From an uncultured Pseudomonadota bacterium (GTDB lineage Bacteria; Pseudomonadota; Alphaproteobacteria; RF32; CAG-239), in the NCBI GenBank assembly GCA_949295395.1, contig CASFLB010000011.1, positions 1-18,276 of the forward strand: a DNA stretch of 18,276 nt, written 5' to 3'. This document shows positions 5,427 through 14,323 of this stretch, piece after piece. The notes beneath the pieces were generated by a model that was given only the letters and a program-made list of their open reading frames with translations, was not told the DNA's origin and ran no database searches. The translations under genes and the position numbers were made by a program. Every line of letters begins with the position of its first letter. Within the stretch, counting starts at the first letter, position 1.

Positions 5427-7862
5427 TTATCCGGCCATGCATCCGTGTGTTTCTTTGGCAAACTGAACATAGCGCTCATAGTATGCGTCTAAACTCTTCT
5501 TAACCAGATAATTTACCGTTCCTTTTGGATAATTGCCATCTTTGTCGGCTTTGCCGGCCGGTTTTCCGGTTAATAACTCTATACCGTCGTCAACCGTGTC
5601 GATAGCATAGACGTGGAACAAGCCCTCATCAACCGCTTTTCGAATGTCTTCTCTGAGCATTAAATTACTAATGTTGGTTCGCGGAATTATTACGCCATGG
5701 TTTCCGGTTAATCCGGCGTGTTTACAAACATCAAAGAACCCTTCAATTTTTTCGTTTACACCGCCGATGGGCTGTATTTCTCCAAACTGATTTATGGAGC
5801 CGGTGACCGCTATGCTTTGTTTTATCGGAAGTCCCGTTATGGCGGATAGCATACAGTAATACTCCGTTGAGGACGCGCTGTCACCGTCAACTCCTCCATA
5901 AGACTGTTCAAAAACAATTGAGGCACTTAACGACAAGGGTTTGTATTTGGCAAAGCGGTTTGATAGTAAGGCCTGTAATATCAACATTCCTTTAGAATGA
6001 ATCGGACCGGACATCTCAACTTCTCGTTCTATATTCAAGAACTCTCCTCGGCCAATTCGGACTTGTGCCGTTATTCTTGCCGGTTTTCCAAAGGAAAACC
6101 GTGAAAAATTGTATACGACCAAACCATTTATTTGCCCGACTCTTTCGCCTTCGACATCCATTAAAATCGTCCCTTTGTCAATTTGTTCGAGCATGGCTTG
6201 TTTAATGCGGTCGCTGCGATAAATTTGAGCCTCAATAGCTTGTTCTATATGATTCTTGCCGATTTGATTAGCTTTTGATTTGCGTGCCCAATAATCTGCT
6301 TCACGCAATAAGTCTCCGATTGAAGCGATATGCGCGGTTAATTTTTCGGTATCATCAGCCAAGCGCGATGAATATTCAATTACTCTTGCCACGGCCTGCT
6401 TATTTAATGAACGTAAGTGTTTTTTCTTTGACAGAGAGCCGATTAATTTGGCATATTCTATTTCGTTTTCATAGGTTCGATCCATCAAAATGCCAAAATC
6501 TGCTTCAACCTTGAAATAATCACAAAAATCAGGATCTCTTTCACTTAAAAGCTCATATAATTCAGCATCTCCGGTTAGAATAACTTTGACATCTAAGGGA
6601 ATCGGCTCCGGATCAAGCGAAATGGTTGTGAAAGACGTTTCATCGCTCGGAGCTTCAATCTTGATGACTTTAGAGGCCATGGCTCGTTTTAACGAATCCC
6701 ATGAAAACGGTTGAAGAAGCAATTTTCGTGCATCCATTAACAAGAATCCACCATTGGCACGGTGCAATGCTCCGGCCTTAATCAAGGTAAAGTCCGTCAA
6801 CAAAGCACCATATTGTTGTATCCGCTCAACCTTACCGACCAGATTTCCTTGTGTTGGGTGATCCAATAAGACAATCGGGGCTCCGCTGTCCGGTTCGTTC
6901 TTAACAACGACATTTACTTTGAACTTTGAGAATTTATCTTCTTCATTTTTGTTCATTTTCGAAAGCAAAGCCGCCAAACCGTCTGCCCCATCTTCCGTTT
7001 TTTCAGGTTCAGGCAAAAAGTCGTCAATATTGCTGACAATATGGCTTTGCATACTGCGTAAAAAGTCAATTGCGGCTTTTTGGCTCTTGTATTTTTTACG
7101 CAAGTCATCTATCGGCTGTTTTACCGCTAATTTTAAAAACTTTTCTTTTAGATTGCTGATTTCTTGACGCTGTTTTTCTTCCCAATCCGGCAAACCCTGC
7201 GCAACACTTTCAATTTCAGCCTGCATGGCGTTTAAGTCATCCATTAAGGCTTTTTTCTCTTCTTCGGGAAGTTGGTCAAATGTATCCGGACTGACGACCT
7301 CTCCGTTTCGGGTCGGGGCAACCACCAAACCTGCCTGCATATGCAAAAGCGAAACACTTTTGCCTTTGGCTTTCTTTTGCAAAATACGAATGTAATCTTC
7401 TTTCTTTTGGCTATACTTTTCTTTGATGATATTTAATCCGGCTTTGTATTCATCGCTTTCTAATATTGCCGGAATACTGGCTGAAAAATTCTCAATCAGT
7501 TCATCAATATCTTTGGCAAAGTCTGTTGCCGTGCCGGCCGGAAAATTAATGGCTCTTGGCTTGTAAGGCTCATCAAAATTATACACATAAGCCCAATCAT
7601 CCGGTGTCGGACGCCTTTTGGCCTCTTTTTCAAGTATTCGCTTTACCAAACTGGTCTTTCCCGTTCCTTCCGGCCCTAAACAGAAGAGATTGTAGCCCTT
7701 GGATTTGATGTTTATTCCAAGTTCAACCGCGCTGATGGCTCTATCTTGCCCCAAAGCGGAAAGGCGTTCTTCCAGTTCAGCCGTTGTTGAAAATTTGAAT
7801 TTGCGGGAATCGCATTTTTTGTAAAGTTGTCCGGATTTTAATTTTGTAATAGCCATTTTCAT
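5427..7862 (-). CDS. ATP-dependent Lon-like protease (LonC/LonH type, AAA_32 family)
   Basis: An AAA-fused serine protease that lacks the N-terminal substrate domain of classical Lon; it resembles E. coli LonH (YcbZ). The order is: N-terminal region with Walker A GPEGTGKT (63-70); a long charged, helical insertion (about 120-290); the rest of the AAA module, with GALHRANGGFLLMDA as the Walker B region; and the C-terminal protease domain. The Ser-Lys dyad is visible as Ser662 in DGDSASSTEY and Lys705 in GGVNEKIEGF. The 811-residue length fits. Two ATGs 6 nt apart compete for the start (7862, 7856); GGAA upstream spaces better to the second. The downstream phosphatase gene is almost contiguous. 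The TPR gene is divergent with a 29-bp gap, so promoters must overlap. Confidence 0.93.
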   Translation of the reverse strand: MKMAITKLKSGQLYKKCDSRKFKFSTTAELEERLSALGQDRAISAVELGINIKSKGYNLFCLGPEGTGKTSLVKRILEKEAKRRPTPDDWAYVYNFDEPYKPRAINFPAGTATDFAKDIDELIENFSASIPAILESDEYKAGLNIIKEKYSQKKEDYIRILQKKAKGKSVSLLHMQAGLVVAPTRNGEVVSPDTFDQLPEEEKKALMDDLNAMQAEIESVAQGLPDWEEKQRQEISNLKEKFLKLAVKQPIDDLRKKYKSQKAAIDFLRSMQSHIVSNIDDFLPEPEKTEDGADGLAALLSKMNKNEEDKFSKFKVNVVVKNEPDSGAPIVLLDHPTQGNLVGKVERIQQYGALLTDFTLIKAGALHRANGGFLLMDARKLLLQPFSWDSLKRAMASKVIKIEAPSDETSFTTISLDPEPIPLDVKVILTGDAELYELLSERDPDFCDYFKVEADFGILMDRTYENEIEYAKLIGSLSKKKHLRSLNKQAVARVIEYSSRLADDTEKLTAHIASIGDLLREADYWARKSKANQIGKNHIEQAIEAQIYRSDRIKQAMLEQIDKGTILMDVEGERVGQINGLVVYNFSRFSFGKPARITAQVRIGRGEFLNIEREVEMSGPIHSKGMLILQALLSNRFAKYKPLSLSASIVFEQSYGGVDGDSASSTEYYCMLSAITGLPIKQSIAVTGSINQFGEIQPIGGVNEKIEGFFDVCKHAGLTGNHGVIIPRTNISNLMLREDIRKAVDEGLFHVYAIDTVDDGIELLTGKPAGKADKDGNYPKGTVNYLVKKSLDAYYERYVQFAKETHGCMAG

Positions 7863-7891
7863 TTTTCCTATATATTATAGCCTATGTTGTT

Positions 7892-9400
7892 ATGATAAGA
7901 TTCAAAACTAAATTTAGTGTAAATTTTATGTTTTATATTGTATTTTTTTTCGGGTTTATGACGATAGCGGTGTTTGTTCTTTTTTGGGAAAAACTTGCCC
8001 GCGACCATTATTTTAAACTTTCGTCAAAGTCCTTGATTTTCCATCAACAAAAGGTGGCTCCTTCGGCTTATTTTTGTTCTTTTGCTTTGCACCGGACTCT
8101 TAAATTTTTGCTCTTTTTTCCGTTCAAAAAAAACAAAAAAATTCTCCTTAATTTAGCTTTAGGAAAAATACCTGCCGCTCTTAAGTTTTTGCATAAAAAA
8201 AGGCTTTTTCTTGAAGAGGCTTCTCTTATGGCTTTGTATCATCCCGAAAAAGCTCTGCACCTTCTTGAAACTTTGGATACCTTGCCGGCGCGAATCGAAC
8301 GTGCGGCTCTGCTGTTTGAATTAGGTCAGAAGAACCAAGCTTCTGATTTGTTGGATAATCTTGACCTTAAAAAGCTTCCTCGCTATTTTCGTGCAAAAGC
8401 GGCCTATTATTCGGCTCAGTTTTCTTTATCAGACGCGGATATGGAAAATGCCTCTCAAAAAGCGGCGTTGTCGGCCTCTTTATTTAAAAAATCTTTTGCT
8501 TTTGTGGAAGAAGGTTATGCCTATTTGTTGCTTGCAACAATTTTTCGTGTTTCAGCGGTTGAAGATGTTTCACATCTGATGTTTCGGCAAGCGGTCAAAT
8601 TGTTTCATCAATTTCATCATCCAGCCGGTGAGGCTGACGCTTTCGGCGGACTTGGAATGTTGTGGACCATGCGCGAAAATTTTGATGATGCTTTAGCTTA
8701 TTTTCAAAAAAGTCTTGAGATTAACCAAAGCTGTCAACGGCATACGGCCGAGGCGTTTGTGCTTACGCAAAAAGCTCTTGCCCTTTTATTGCAAAAAAAC
8801 TATGACGAGGCCTTGGCTTGCGCCCGTATGGCTCTTGATATTCATACCAAAAGCGACAACAACAAAGGTCAAGCTTTTGCTCATCAAGTGTGTGCCTATG
8901 TTTATGTGGAGCAACAACTTTGGTCTCAAGCCTTGCCCGAAGCTCTTGATGCTGCTCGCTTATATCAGCATGAAGGTGATATTTCGGCCATACTTGACAG
9001 CCTTTATCTAACCGCACGAATTCAATTTGAATTGCAATCTTTTTCTTTAGCCGAAAAAACTCTTCGTTCTCTTTTGAAACAGGGAGAAAACTCTTCAGGA
9101 TGTTTTCATTTGGCTAATGCGTATTCTCTTCTCGGGCTTATCTTTTTGCAAAAAAATAATCTTGCCCGTGCCAAGGCTCTTTTTTTGAAATCAGCCTCTC
9201 TTGAACAAAAAAATGAGCGTTTTTCCGGAGCGGCCACTGATTATGCCAATATCGGCCTTATTGAAACAAAGCTCGGTCATATCTCTCAAGCCCTCAAGAC
9301 CTATGAAACAGCCTTGACTTATGCCTCTGCTTTTGAAGAAACAACTTTATCGGAACTCATTCGTCAAAAAATTGAAAGCTTAAAGTCTGACGCGGAATAA
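7892..9400 (+). CDS. Membrane-anchored TPR-repeat protein
   Basis: No enzyme signature; a scaffold or protein-interaction role is likely. A transmembrane segment lies at about residues 11-32, followed by a basic, hydrophobic juxtamembrane region (to about 100). Alpha-alpha repeats with TPR spacing follow (about 100-490). The clearest are A-GGLGMLWTMRENFDDALAYF near 260-280 and a C-terminal repeat with YANIGLIETKLGHISQALKTY. The start is uncertain: ATG 7892 has no Shine-Dalgarno, and ATG 7928 in the same frame would begin right at the membrane segment. The 29-bp gap to the divergent protease gene leaves almost no leader. Its last 21 nt overlap the end of the convergent gene. It is not HemY or a known assembly factor as far as I can tell. 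Confidence 0.8.
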   Translation: MIRFKTKFSVNFMFYIVFFFGFMTIAVFVLFWEKLARDHYFKLSSKSLIFHQQKVAPSAYFCSFALHRTLKFLLFFPFKKNKKILLNLALGKIPAALKFLHKKRLFLEEASLMALYHPEKALHLLETLDTLPARIERAALLFELGQKNQASDLLDNLDLKKLPRYFRAKAAYYSAQFSLSDADMENASQKAALSASLFKKSFAFVEEGYAYLLLATIFRVSAVEDVSHLMFRQAVKLFHQFHHPAGEADAFGGLGMLWTMRENFDDALAYFQKSLEINQSCQRHTAEAFVLTQKALALLLQKNYDEALACARMALDIHTKSDNNKGQAFAHQVCAYVYVEQQLWSQALPEALDAARLYQHEGDISAILDSLYLTARIQFELQSFSLAEKTLRSLLKQGENSSGCFHLANAYSLLGLIFLQKNNLARAKALFLKSASLEQKNERFSGAATDYANIGLIETKLGHISQALKTYETALTYASAFEETTLSELIRQKIESLKSDAE

Positions 9401-10288
9401 GAAAGGATAGCTTCCGGATGGGCTTTTCTCTAGACGTTCAACCACATCGAGCCCCATCGCTTTATATCCTAAAACATTTATGGTCGGCAAAACAAATGGA
9501 TTAAACCATTGACGCCCGTTACTCAAAATCACTCTGTTTTTGACTTCAAGACCGGTACGAATCATGAAATTTTTAAATATCGGCATTCCGGCCGGCATTC
9601 CAAAATCACCAATAATTACCAGCGGAATATTTTGGGCTAACACAAATTCTTCAAGATTTTTGAAAACGTTTTTTTCTTCCTCTTTTTTTAGGTTGGAAAA
9701 ATCTATGTTAACAACCATAATTTTTTGGCCGTTTTTATTTACCGAAATATATGAGGCCTGACGTTTGGGCGAAAAGCTTACTTTTCCGGCTTGTTCCGGA
9801 GGTAAATCGCTTAATATCAAACTGGAACCTTGGCCGGCTTCTTCATGATATAAGCGATAGTTGTCATCGTATACCGGAGGCAGAGGCTTGTCGACATTTA
9901 AGGCTAAAATCTCGCCATCTTCCGCATAGGCTTGTTTTATAATTGTTTCAGCCTCTTTGGCGTGATTTTGATAGATGATGTTGAGGGTTGTTGTTCCTTC
10001 CGAGGCGGTGTTAAAAAACAGATTTCCGCTTGATGATAGCATTACAAAATTTATCAAAATAAAAAATAAAAACAATAAACTGCGACCAAAACGTTTGACA
10101 AACAAAGCGTATAAAAACAAAACTTGCATGACAAGATAGTACTGAAAATGCCAGCGTAAAAAATGGTCTAACACATCACCTTGTTCATCAAAAAGCACAA
10201 GAAAACTATACAGACCGGTCAGAAACAATGCCGTGTTTAGAAAAAGGTTTATTCTTTCTTCTTTCTTTTTATGACTTAAATATCCCAT
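9380..10288 (-). CDS. Membrane protein with a degenerate endonuclease/exonuclease/phosphatase-like domain
   Basis: About three hydrophobic segments occupy residues 15-90. A soluble domain of about 200 residues follows that reads like the EEP fold: TLNIIYQNH near the start, then ILALNVDKP, SSLILSDLP, IMVVNIDFSNL, PLVIIGDFGMPAGMPIFKNF and a C-terminal SGSYPFLFRVRL. In active members these positions are ALQE, GDFN and SDH-P. The acidic residue, the Asn and the Asp-His pair are all replaced here, so hydrolysis is unlikely. Location should be the inner membrane; the role is unknown. The start ATG 10288 has a poor Shine-Dalgarno, with GAAGGG about 20 nt upstream. It lies 94 bp downstream of tsaB on the same strand, so the two may be cotranscribed. 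Confidence 0.7.
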   Translation of the reverse strand: MGYLSHKKKEERINLFLNTALFLTGLYSFLVLFDEQGDVLDHFLRWHFQYYLVMQVLFLYALFVKRFGRSLLFLFFILINFVMLSSSGNLFFNTASEGTTTLNIIYQNHAKEAETIIKQAYAEDGEILALNVDKPLPPVYDDNYRLYHEEAGQGSSLILSDLPPEQAGKVSFSPKRQASYISVNKNGQKIMVVNIDFSNLKKEEEKNVFKNLEEFVLAQNIPLVIIGDFGMPAGMPIFKNFMIRTGLEVKNRVILSNGRQWFNPFVLPTINVLGYKAMGLDVVERLEKSPSGSYPFLFRVRL

Positions 10289-10382
10289 GCCGAGCCGTCT
10301 TTTTATTTTCCCTTCTTAATTGTCTATACTCGCCTTTGAGTTGTTTTGCAATCTTTTTATTGGCTTTCTTGATGAAATTTTC

Positions 10383-11054
10383 TTAGGCTTCATCAACTTT
10401 TTTTAGGCAAATGTCCGGCGCACGCAAATATAAGGGTTTTGGAAAATCAAGCTTCTTGTCCAAAAATTTTTTCAAACCGCACCAGGCCAAGTGTTCAATT
10501 GATAAATGACGTTCCATACGTATCGCATGAAGGCTTAAGCCGCTCGGCTTGTTCAAAAAGCGTTCAACTCCGTCCCCTATCAGGCTGACTTTGGCGCCAC
10601 GCATTTGGCTTATGATGTTTTCACGGCTATCAGCTCCGGCTTCGGTGATTTTTTGTAATTGAGAATCGAAAAGCTGATAATAAAAATCATCTCTTTTGGT
10701 TTCAATAATAACCGCGTTTATATCGGCAATTTCTTCAGGTGACAAACTCCTTATATAGGCTTCATAGGCCGAAACGCCGGTCACGGCTATTTTTTCATCG
10801 GCAAGTGCAAAGGTTCGTGCGGCCGATACCGATGACCGAACTCCTGTAAAAGACCCTGGGCCAGTACAAACGACAACCAAATTGATCTCCTTAAAACTTA
10901 TTCTTTCTTTCTTTAAAATATTTTCGATTTCCGGCATTAAAACTTCGGCTTGTCCGTAATCCATGTCTTTTTCATATGTTCGCGATATTTTATCGTCTTT
11001 TAAAAGGCCTATGTAGCAGCCGCCGGCCGTTGTATCAAATGCTAACGTATACAT
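10383..11054 (-). CDS. tsaB: tRNA threonylcarbamoyladenosine biosynthesis protein TsaB
   Basis: TsaB is the non-catalytic ASKHA-fold partner of TsaD in the complex (with TsaE) that makes t6A37 in ANN-decoding tRNAs. The N-terminus MYTLAFDTTAGGCYIGL and the motif CTGPGSFTGVRSSVSAAR (63-80) are diagnostic. The length of 223 is normal. ATG 11054 follows an AGGTAG-type ribosome binding site. The divergent gene is an N-terminal relative of a kinase often found beside tsaE in Alphaproteobacteria; tsaE itself is not in the window. The shared 95-bp AT-rich gap contains TATAAT-like sequences on the minus strand. Confidence 0.94.
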   Translation of the reverse strand: MYTLAFDTTAGGCYIGLLKDDKISRTYEKDMDYGQAEVLMPEIENILKKERISFKEINLVVVCTGPGSFTGVRSSVSAARTFALADEKIAVTGVSAYEAYIRSLSPEEIADINAVIIETKRDDFYYQLFDSQLQKITEAGADSRENIISQMRGAKVSLIGDGVERFLNKPSGLSLHAIRMERHLSIEHLAWCGLKKFLDKKLDFPKPLYLRAPDICLKKVDEA

Positions 11055-11149
11055 TTTTATTCACTACCTGTTTTTTTAAGTTTTACTATTTGTGTTTATA
11101 TTATAAAATCTAAAAATAAACAACATTTTTAGTTTTCGATGCTGTAATC

Positions 11150-12832
11150 ATGTCTCAAAACCTTTTAATTAATATGTTTTATGCCGCGCCGGAGCTATGG
11201 TATCTCCTTGCCGTTGTCTTTGCCGCTTTGCTTGTTTTGTTGTTTTATTCTTCGGTTCTTCTCCTTAAACTTCGGCAAAAAAATTATTTTACCAAACGAG
11301 AAGCTAACCGACTTTCGGAAGTTCTTTATGCCTCAAAAGATGGTTATTTTTCCTTTGTTTATCCCGATGACAAAGTCGATGATCCTCGAAAGAAAATTGT
11401 GCAAAGATGTTCCAGACGACTGGCTGTCTTATTGAATCTTGAAGGCGGGGTGCAATCCTCATTTGATGATGTTCTTAAATCTTTTTATAAAGATGATGCT
11501 AAAAAAATTCAAAAATACGCCGATTTGCTGCTTGATGACGGCTGTTCTTTTGATGATATTTTTACAACAAAAAACAACGGACGAATCCTAAAACTTTCCG
11601 GCGCGCGAATTTGTGATGCCGACGGTCATGTCTTCTGTGATATTATTTGGTTTCGCGATATTAGTGACGAAACAACCAAAATTGATGAACTTCAAGCCGA
11701 ATGTCAAAAAGCGGCCGACCGTACATTGCGCTTAAGTGATCTTATTGACCATCTGGCTTATCCGGCTTGGCTGCGTGATGAACATCAACATCTTAAGTTT
11801 GTGAACCGTCCTTATTTGGACTTTGTCGCAGAAAAAAACCGCGACACTGTTATTGCACAAGGAATCGAGATTCTCGGTACAAATAATGAAAGCATATCTT
11901 TAGACCTTGCTACGGCTGCTCATGCCACTAATAAAGTTCGCAAGCAAAAAATAAGCCTTGTCAAAAATGGTGTACGTCATTCTTTTGAAGTTATGGAAAT
12001 CCCTTTTCATGCCGAACAAAGCCTTGATAAAATTTATAGCGTCGGCTCTATGGCCGAAATTACCGAGCTTGATGATTTGAAGAGAAATCTTAAACTGCAT
12101 CAAAATGCTCATCTTGAAATTTTGGGAGCTCTCGGAACGGCTTTTGCCGTGTTTGATGCTAAAAAACGCTTGGCTTTTTATAATAAATCTTTTGCGCAAA
12201 TGTGGCGGCTTGACAATGCTTGGCTTGACGCTCAACCTCCTTATTCGGCTTTTCTTGATGAAATCCGTGAAAAAAGACTCTTGCCCGATGTTCCCGATTT
12301 TATCCTTTATAAAAAGGGTGAACAAGACGCTTTTTCTTCCATTCTTGAAGCCAAAGAAGATCTTTTACATTTGCCGGATGGTCGAACGCTGCGTCGTGTT
12401 CGCGCGCAACACCCGATGGGAGGGCTTTTCTTTGCCTTTGAAGATGTGACCGACCGCTTGGCAACGCGCCGTGCGTATAACGACCTTATTTCCGTTCAGA
12501 AAGAGATTTTAGATAATCTTTCCGAAGCGGTTATGATTTTTACTCCCAACGGACGTTTGAGCCTTTATAACCGCGCTTATATGGAGCTATGGGGGTATAA
12601 AGAGATTTTTCTGCAAAATGATCCAACCCTTCAAGAGCTGATTGAAGCCGCTAAAGATAAATTCCCGTTGGTTGACAATTGGAATAATTTGAAGAATGAT
12701 ATTGTCAGCCATATTACAAACGCAACCACAAAAACTTTTATGCTGACACGTGTTGACGGTATTGAGATTGAAGTGACGTCATTGCTTTTGGCCGATGGCT
12801 CTTTTATGATTATCAATCGAAAGGTAAATTGA
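11150..12832 (+). CDS. Membrane-anchored multi-PAS sensor protein without a kinase core
   Basis: One transmembrane helix (about 15-40) precedes four PAS-like modules: about 55-180, 195-310 (with YPAWLRDEHQHLKFVNRPY), 320-440 (with AFAVFDAKKRLAFYNKSF, then LPDGRTLRRV and FAFEDVTDR) and 448-558 (with LDNLSEAVMIFTPNGRL). The last two and the linker YNDLISVQKEILDNL closely resemble the N-terminal half of large alphaproteobacterial DivL-like histidine kinases near tsaE. In those proteins a HisKA and HATPase domain follows the last PAS. Here the protein stops at LLADGSFMIINRKVN, and no H-box, N-box or G-box occurs downstream in any frame I read. It therefore senses or docks rather than phosphorylates, or works with a kinase encoded elsewhere. 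No Shine-Dalgarno is visible before ATG 11150. Confidence 0.75.
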   Translation: MSQNLLINMFYAAPELWYLLAVVFAALLVLLFYSSVLLLKLRQKNYFTKREANRLSEVLYASKDGYFSFVYPDDKVDDPRKKIVQRCSRRLAVLLNLEGGVQSSFDDVLKSFYKDDAKKIQKYADLLLDDGCSFDDIFTTKNNGRILKLSGARICDADGHVFCDIIWFRDISDETTKIDELQAECQKAADRTLRLSDLIDHLAYPAWLRDEHQHLKFVNRPYLDFVAEKNRDTVIAQGIEILGTNNESISLDLATAAHATNKVRKQKISLVKNGVRHSFEVMEIPFHAEQSLDKIYSVGSMAEITELDDLKRNLKLHQNAHLEILGALGTAFAVFDAKKRLAFYNKSFAQMWRLDNAWLDAQPPYSAFLDEIREKRLLPDVPDFILYKKGEQDAFSSILEAKEDLLHLPDGRTLRRVRAQHPMGGLFFAFEDVTDRLATRRAYNDLISVQKEILDNLSEAVMIFTPNGRLSLYNRAYMELWGYKEIFLQNDPTLQELIEAAKDKFPLVDNWNNLKNDIVSHITNATTKTFMLTRVDGIEIEVTSLLLADGSFMIINRKVN

Positions 12833-12836
12833 TTTG

Positions 12837-13673
12837 ATGAAGGACGATTCATCCGAAAACAACGATAACCCTAATATAGAGTGGAATAAAAACAAACCTT
12901 TGCCCAAAGAAAGGCCGTCACGGCGAATCGACGCTCAACTTAGCGAATCCAAACAACCGTTTGCCGTTGAGGGGGCCTTTCGCCCGACTCAATTTAAAAC
13001 CAATCCCAATCTTGTTCGCAAAAAAATTAAAGATGTTTATGATGATGAGGAAGAAGATGAGGATGAAAATTCTTATTTTCAAGTTATTCCGACCATAAAT
13101 TTTGAAGAAGAAATCATCATAAATCCAAAAGAAGAGGAGGCAACCGAAAAAGCTCAAGCTCAGCGGCAAGCCTTTATTCAAAAGGGAATTTCCTTGGAAA
13201 AAAGCGCCGGAAAACTTAATGTGGTTGATACGGCCAATCTTTTGGCCAAAGAAATCGGGGGCAAAAAGCTCAATGCTCGGACGGTGGCTGACACCTTGAA
13301 CAGTGTTTCAGACAATCCGCAAGAGTTGCTCCAAAAAACCGTGAATAAAGATATTGTTCCGCAGGTTAAGCTTAAGCCTCGGCGGCTTCATAAACTTGAA
13401 GCGAATCAACTCAAAGATTTTTTTGCCGGACTTAAACGAATCGAAGCCGTTAGCGGAAGCAAAAATGCCGTTAAGGGTCTAAGACTTGATGATGTGGTTG
13501 AGGCCGGAAAAAAACACACCAAAGACAAACATATTGCTAAGGTTCTTTTGCAAAAAACTGGTCGCAAGGTCGATACAAAATCTATAAAAAAAGTTAACAG
13601 CTCACAATCGGCACAACGGGAGTTTAATAAATTGGCCACCCAAAGGAGCAACCTTGAAGCTCTGAGCCGTTAA
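12837..13673 (+). CDS. Uncharacterised hydrophilic protein
   Basis: Not recognised. It is 278 residues with no signal peptide or membrane segment. The N-terminal third is disordered-looking, with an acidic run (DDEEEDEDE at about 68-77). The rest is Lys/Arg- and Gln-rich and probably helical, with segments such as KLEANQLKDFFAGLKRIEAV. The start could be ATG 12837 or the TTG just before it; AAAGG lies about 14 nt upstream. It follows the PAS gene by 4 nt and is therefore almost surely cotranscribed, so it may be a partner of that sensor. It is convergent with the J-domain gene, with a gap of only 6 nt. Codon use is like the neighbours, so nothing suggests recent transfer. Confidence 0.7.
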   Translation: MKDDSSENNDNPNIEWNKNKPLPKERPSRRIDAQLSESKQPFAVEGAFRPTQFKTNPNLVRKKIKDVYDDEEEDEDENSYFQVIPTINFEEEIIINPKEEEATEKAQAQRQAFIQKGISLEKSAGKLNVVDTANLLAKEIGGKKLNARTVADTLNSVSDNPQELLQKTVNKDIVPQVKLKPRRLHKLEANQLKDFFAGLKRIEAVSGSKNAVKGLRLDDVVEAGKKHTKDKHIAKVLLQKTGRKVDTKSIKKVNSSQSAQREFNKLATQRSNLEALSR

Positions 13674-13679
13674 GTTTTT

Positions 13680-14258
13680 TTATTTTATATCTCCATAAAG
13701 GCGGTTTAATTTATCTAGTAAATGTTGATAGGCGTTGCTGAGTTGTTTGAATTTTTCTTCCGCGGCGGCTTTGTTTTCTTGGTGCAAATCGGGGTGATAT
13801 TTTTTGACCAGTTGTTTATATTGTTTTTTGAGGGTTTCGATATTTAGCCCGCGGCCTTCAAGCTCCATGATTTCAAGATAACGACGCTCTTCATAAGTAT
13901 AATAAACTTCATCCATCGGCGCATAGTCTGAATGACTGTGGTAGTTGCTCTCAAAAAATTCGTAATCATCAAAAAAATCATAGCCACGGCTGTATCTGAC
14001 CTTAGAGCGAAAGCCCTTGAAATGCATTTTGGGTTGGTTGTCTTCTTCGGGTTCATCCGTGGATATGCCTTCATAATAATTCCACTTGGCATTGTATTGT
14101 TGAACATGCTCTAAACAAAACCAGTAATATTCTTTCAACTTGCGGTTTTTGGGTGCGCGATATTCACCGCGTTTTTCACAACCTGGAAAATCACATTTGT
14201 GAAAAATGTGTTCTTCATTTTGCGGCGCATAATATTTTTTTTGACGCGGTTTTCTCAT
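13680..14258 (-). CDS. Zinc-finger/J-domain protein (DnaJ-like co-chaperone)
   Basis: The C-terminal J-domain (about 128-188) has the HPD tripeptide at 155-157 within KKYHPDLH, so it should stimulate a DnaK-type ATPase. The N-terminus has a C-x4-C...C-x2-H arrangement (Cys22, Cys27, Cys48, His51) in CDFPGCEKRGEYRAP and YYWFCLEHV, probably a structural zinc site. This combination is typical of a small J-protein widespread in Alphaproteobacteria. It is not full DnaJ: the G/F region and CxxCxGxG repeats are absent. AGAAGAG lies just before ATG 14258. The UbiB-position gene is 65 bp upstream on the same strand. Confidence 0.88.
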   Translation of the reverse strand: MRKPRQKKYYAPQNEEHIFHKCDFPGCEKRGEYRAPKNRKLKEYYWFCLEHVQQYNAKWNYYEGISTDEPEEDNQPKMHFKGFRSKVRYSRGYDFFDDYEFFESNYHSHSDYAPMDEVYYTYEERRYLEIMELEGRGLNIETLKKQYKQLVKKYHPDLHQENKAAAEEKFKQLSNAYQHLLDKLNRLYGDIK

Positions 14259-14323
14259 AACTCTTCTTTTCGTTTTTTTACTCTAAAGAGTCATTTTAAC
14301 CTAACTTTATTTTGCAAACAACC

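Noticed and set aside
10289..10393. Small open frames after tsaB: a 25-codon ATG frame overlapping the tsaB stop (10393-10316), and a Lys/Arg-rich in-frame extension past that stop
   Set aside because: Neither has a ribosome binding site or recognisable homology, and AT-rich DNA yields such lysine-rich frames easily. Conservation in relatives would reopen this.
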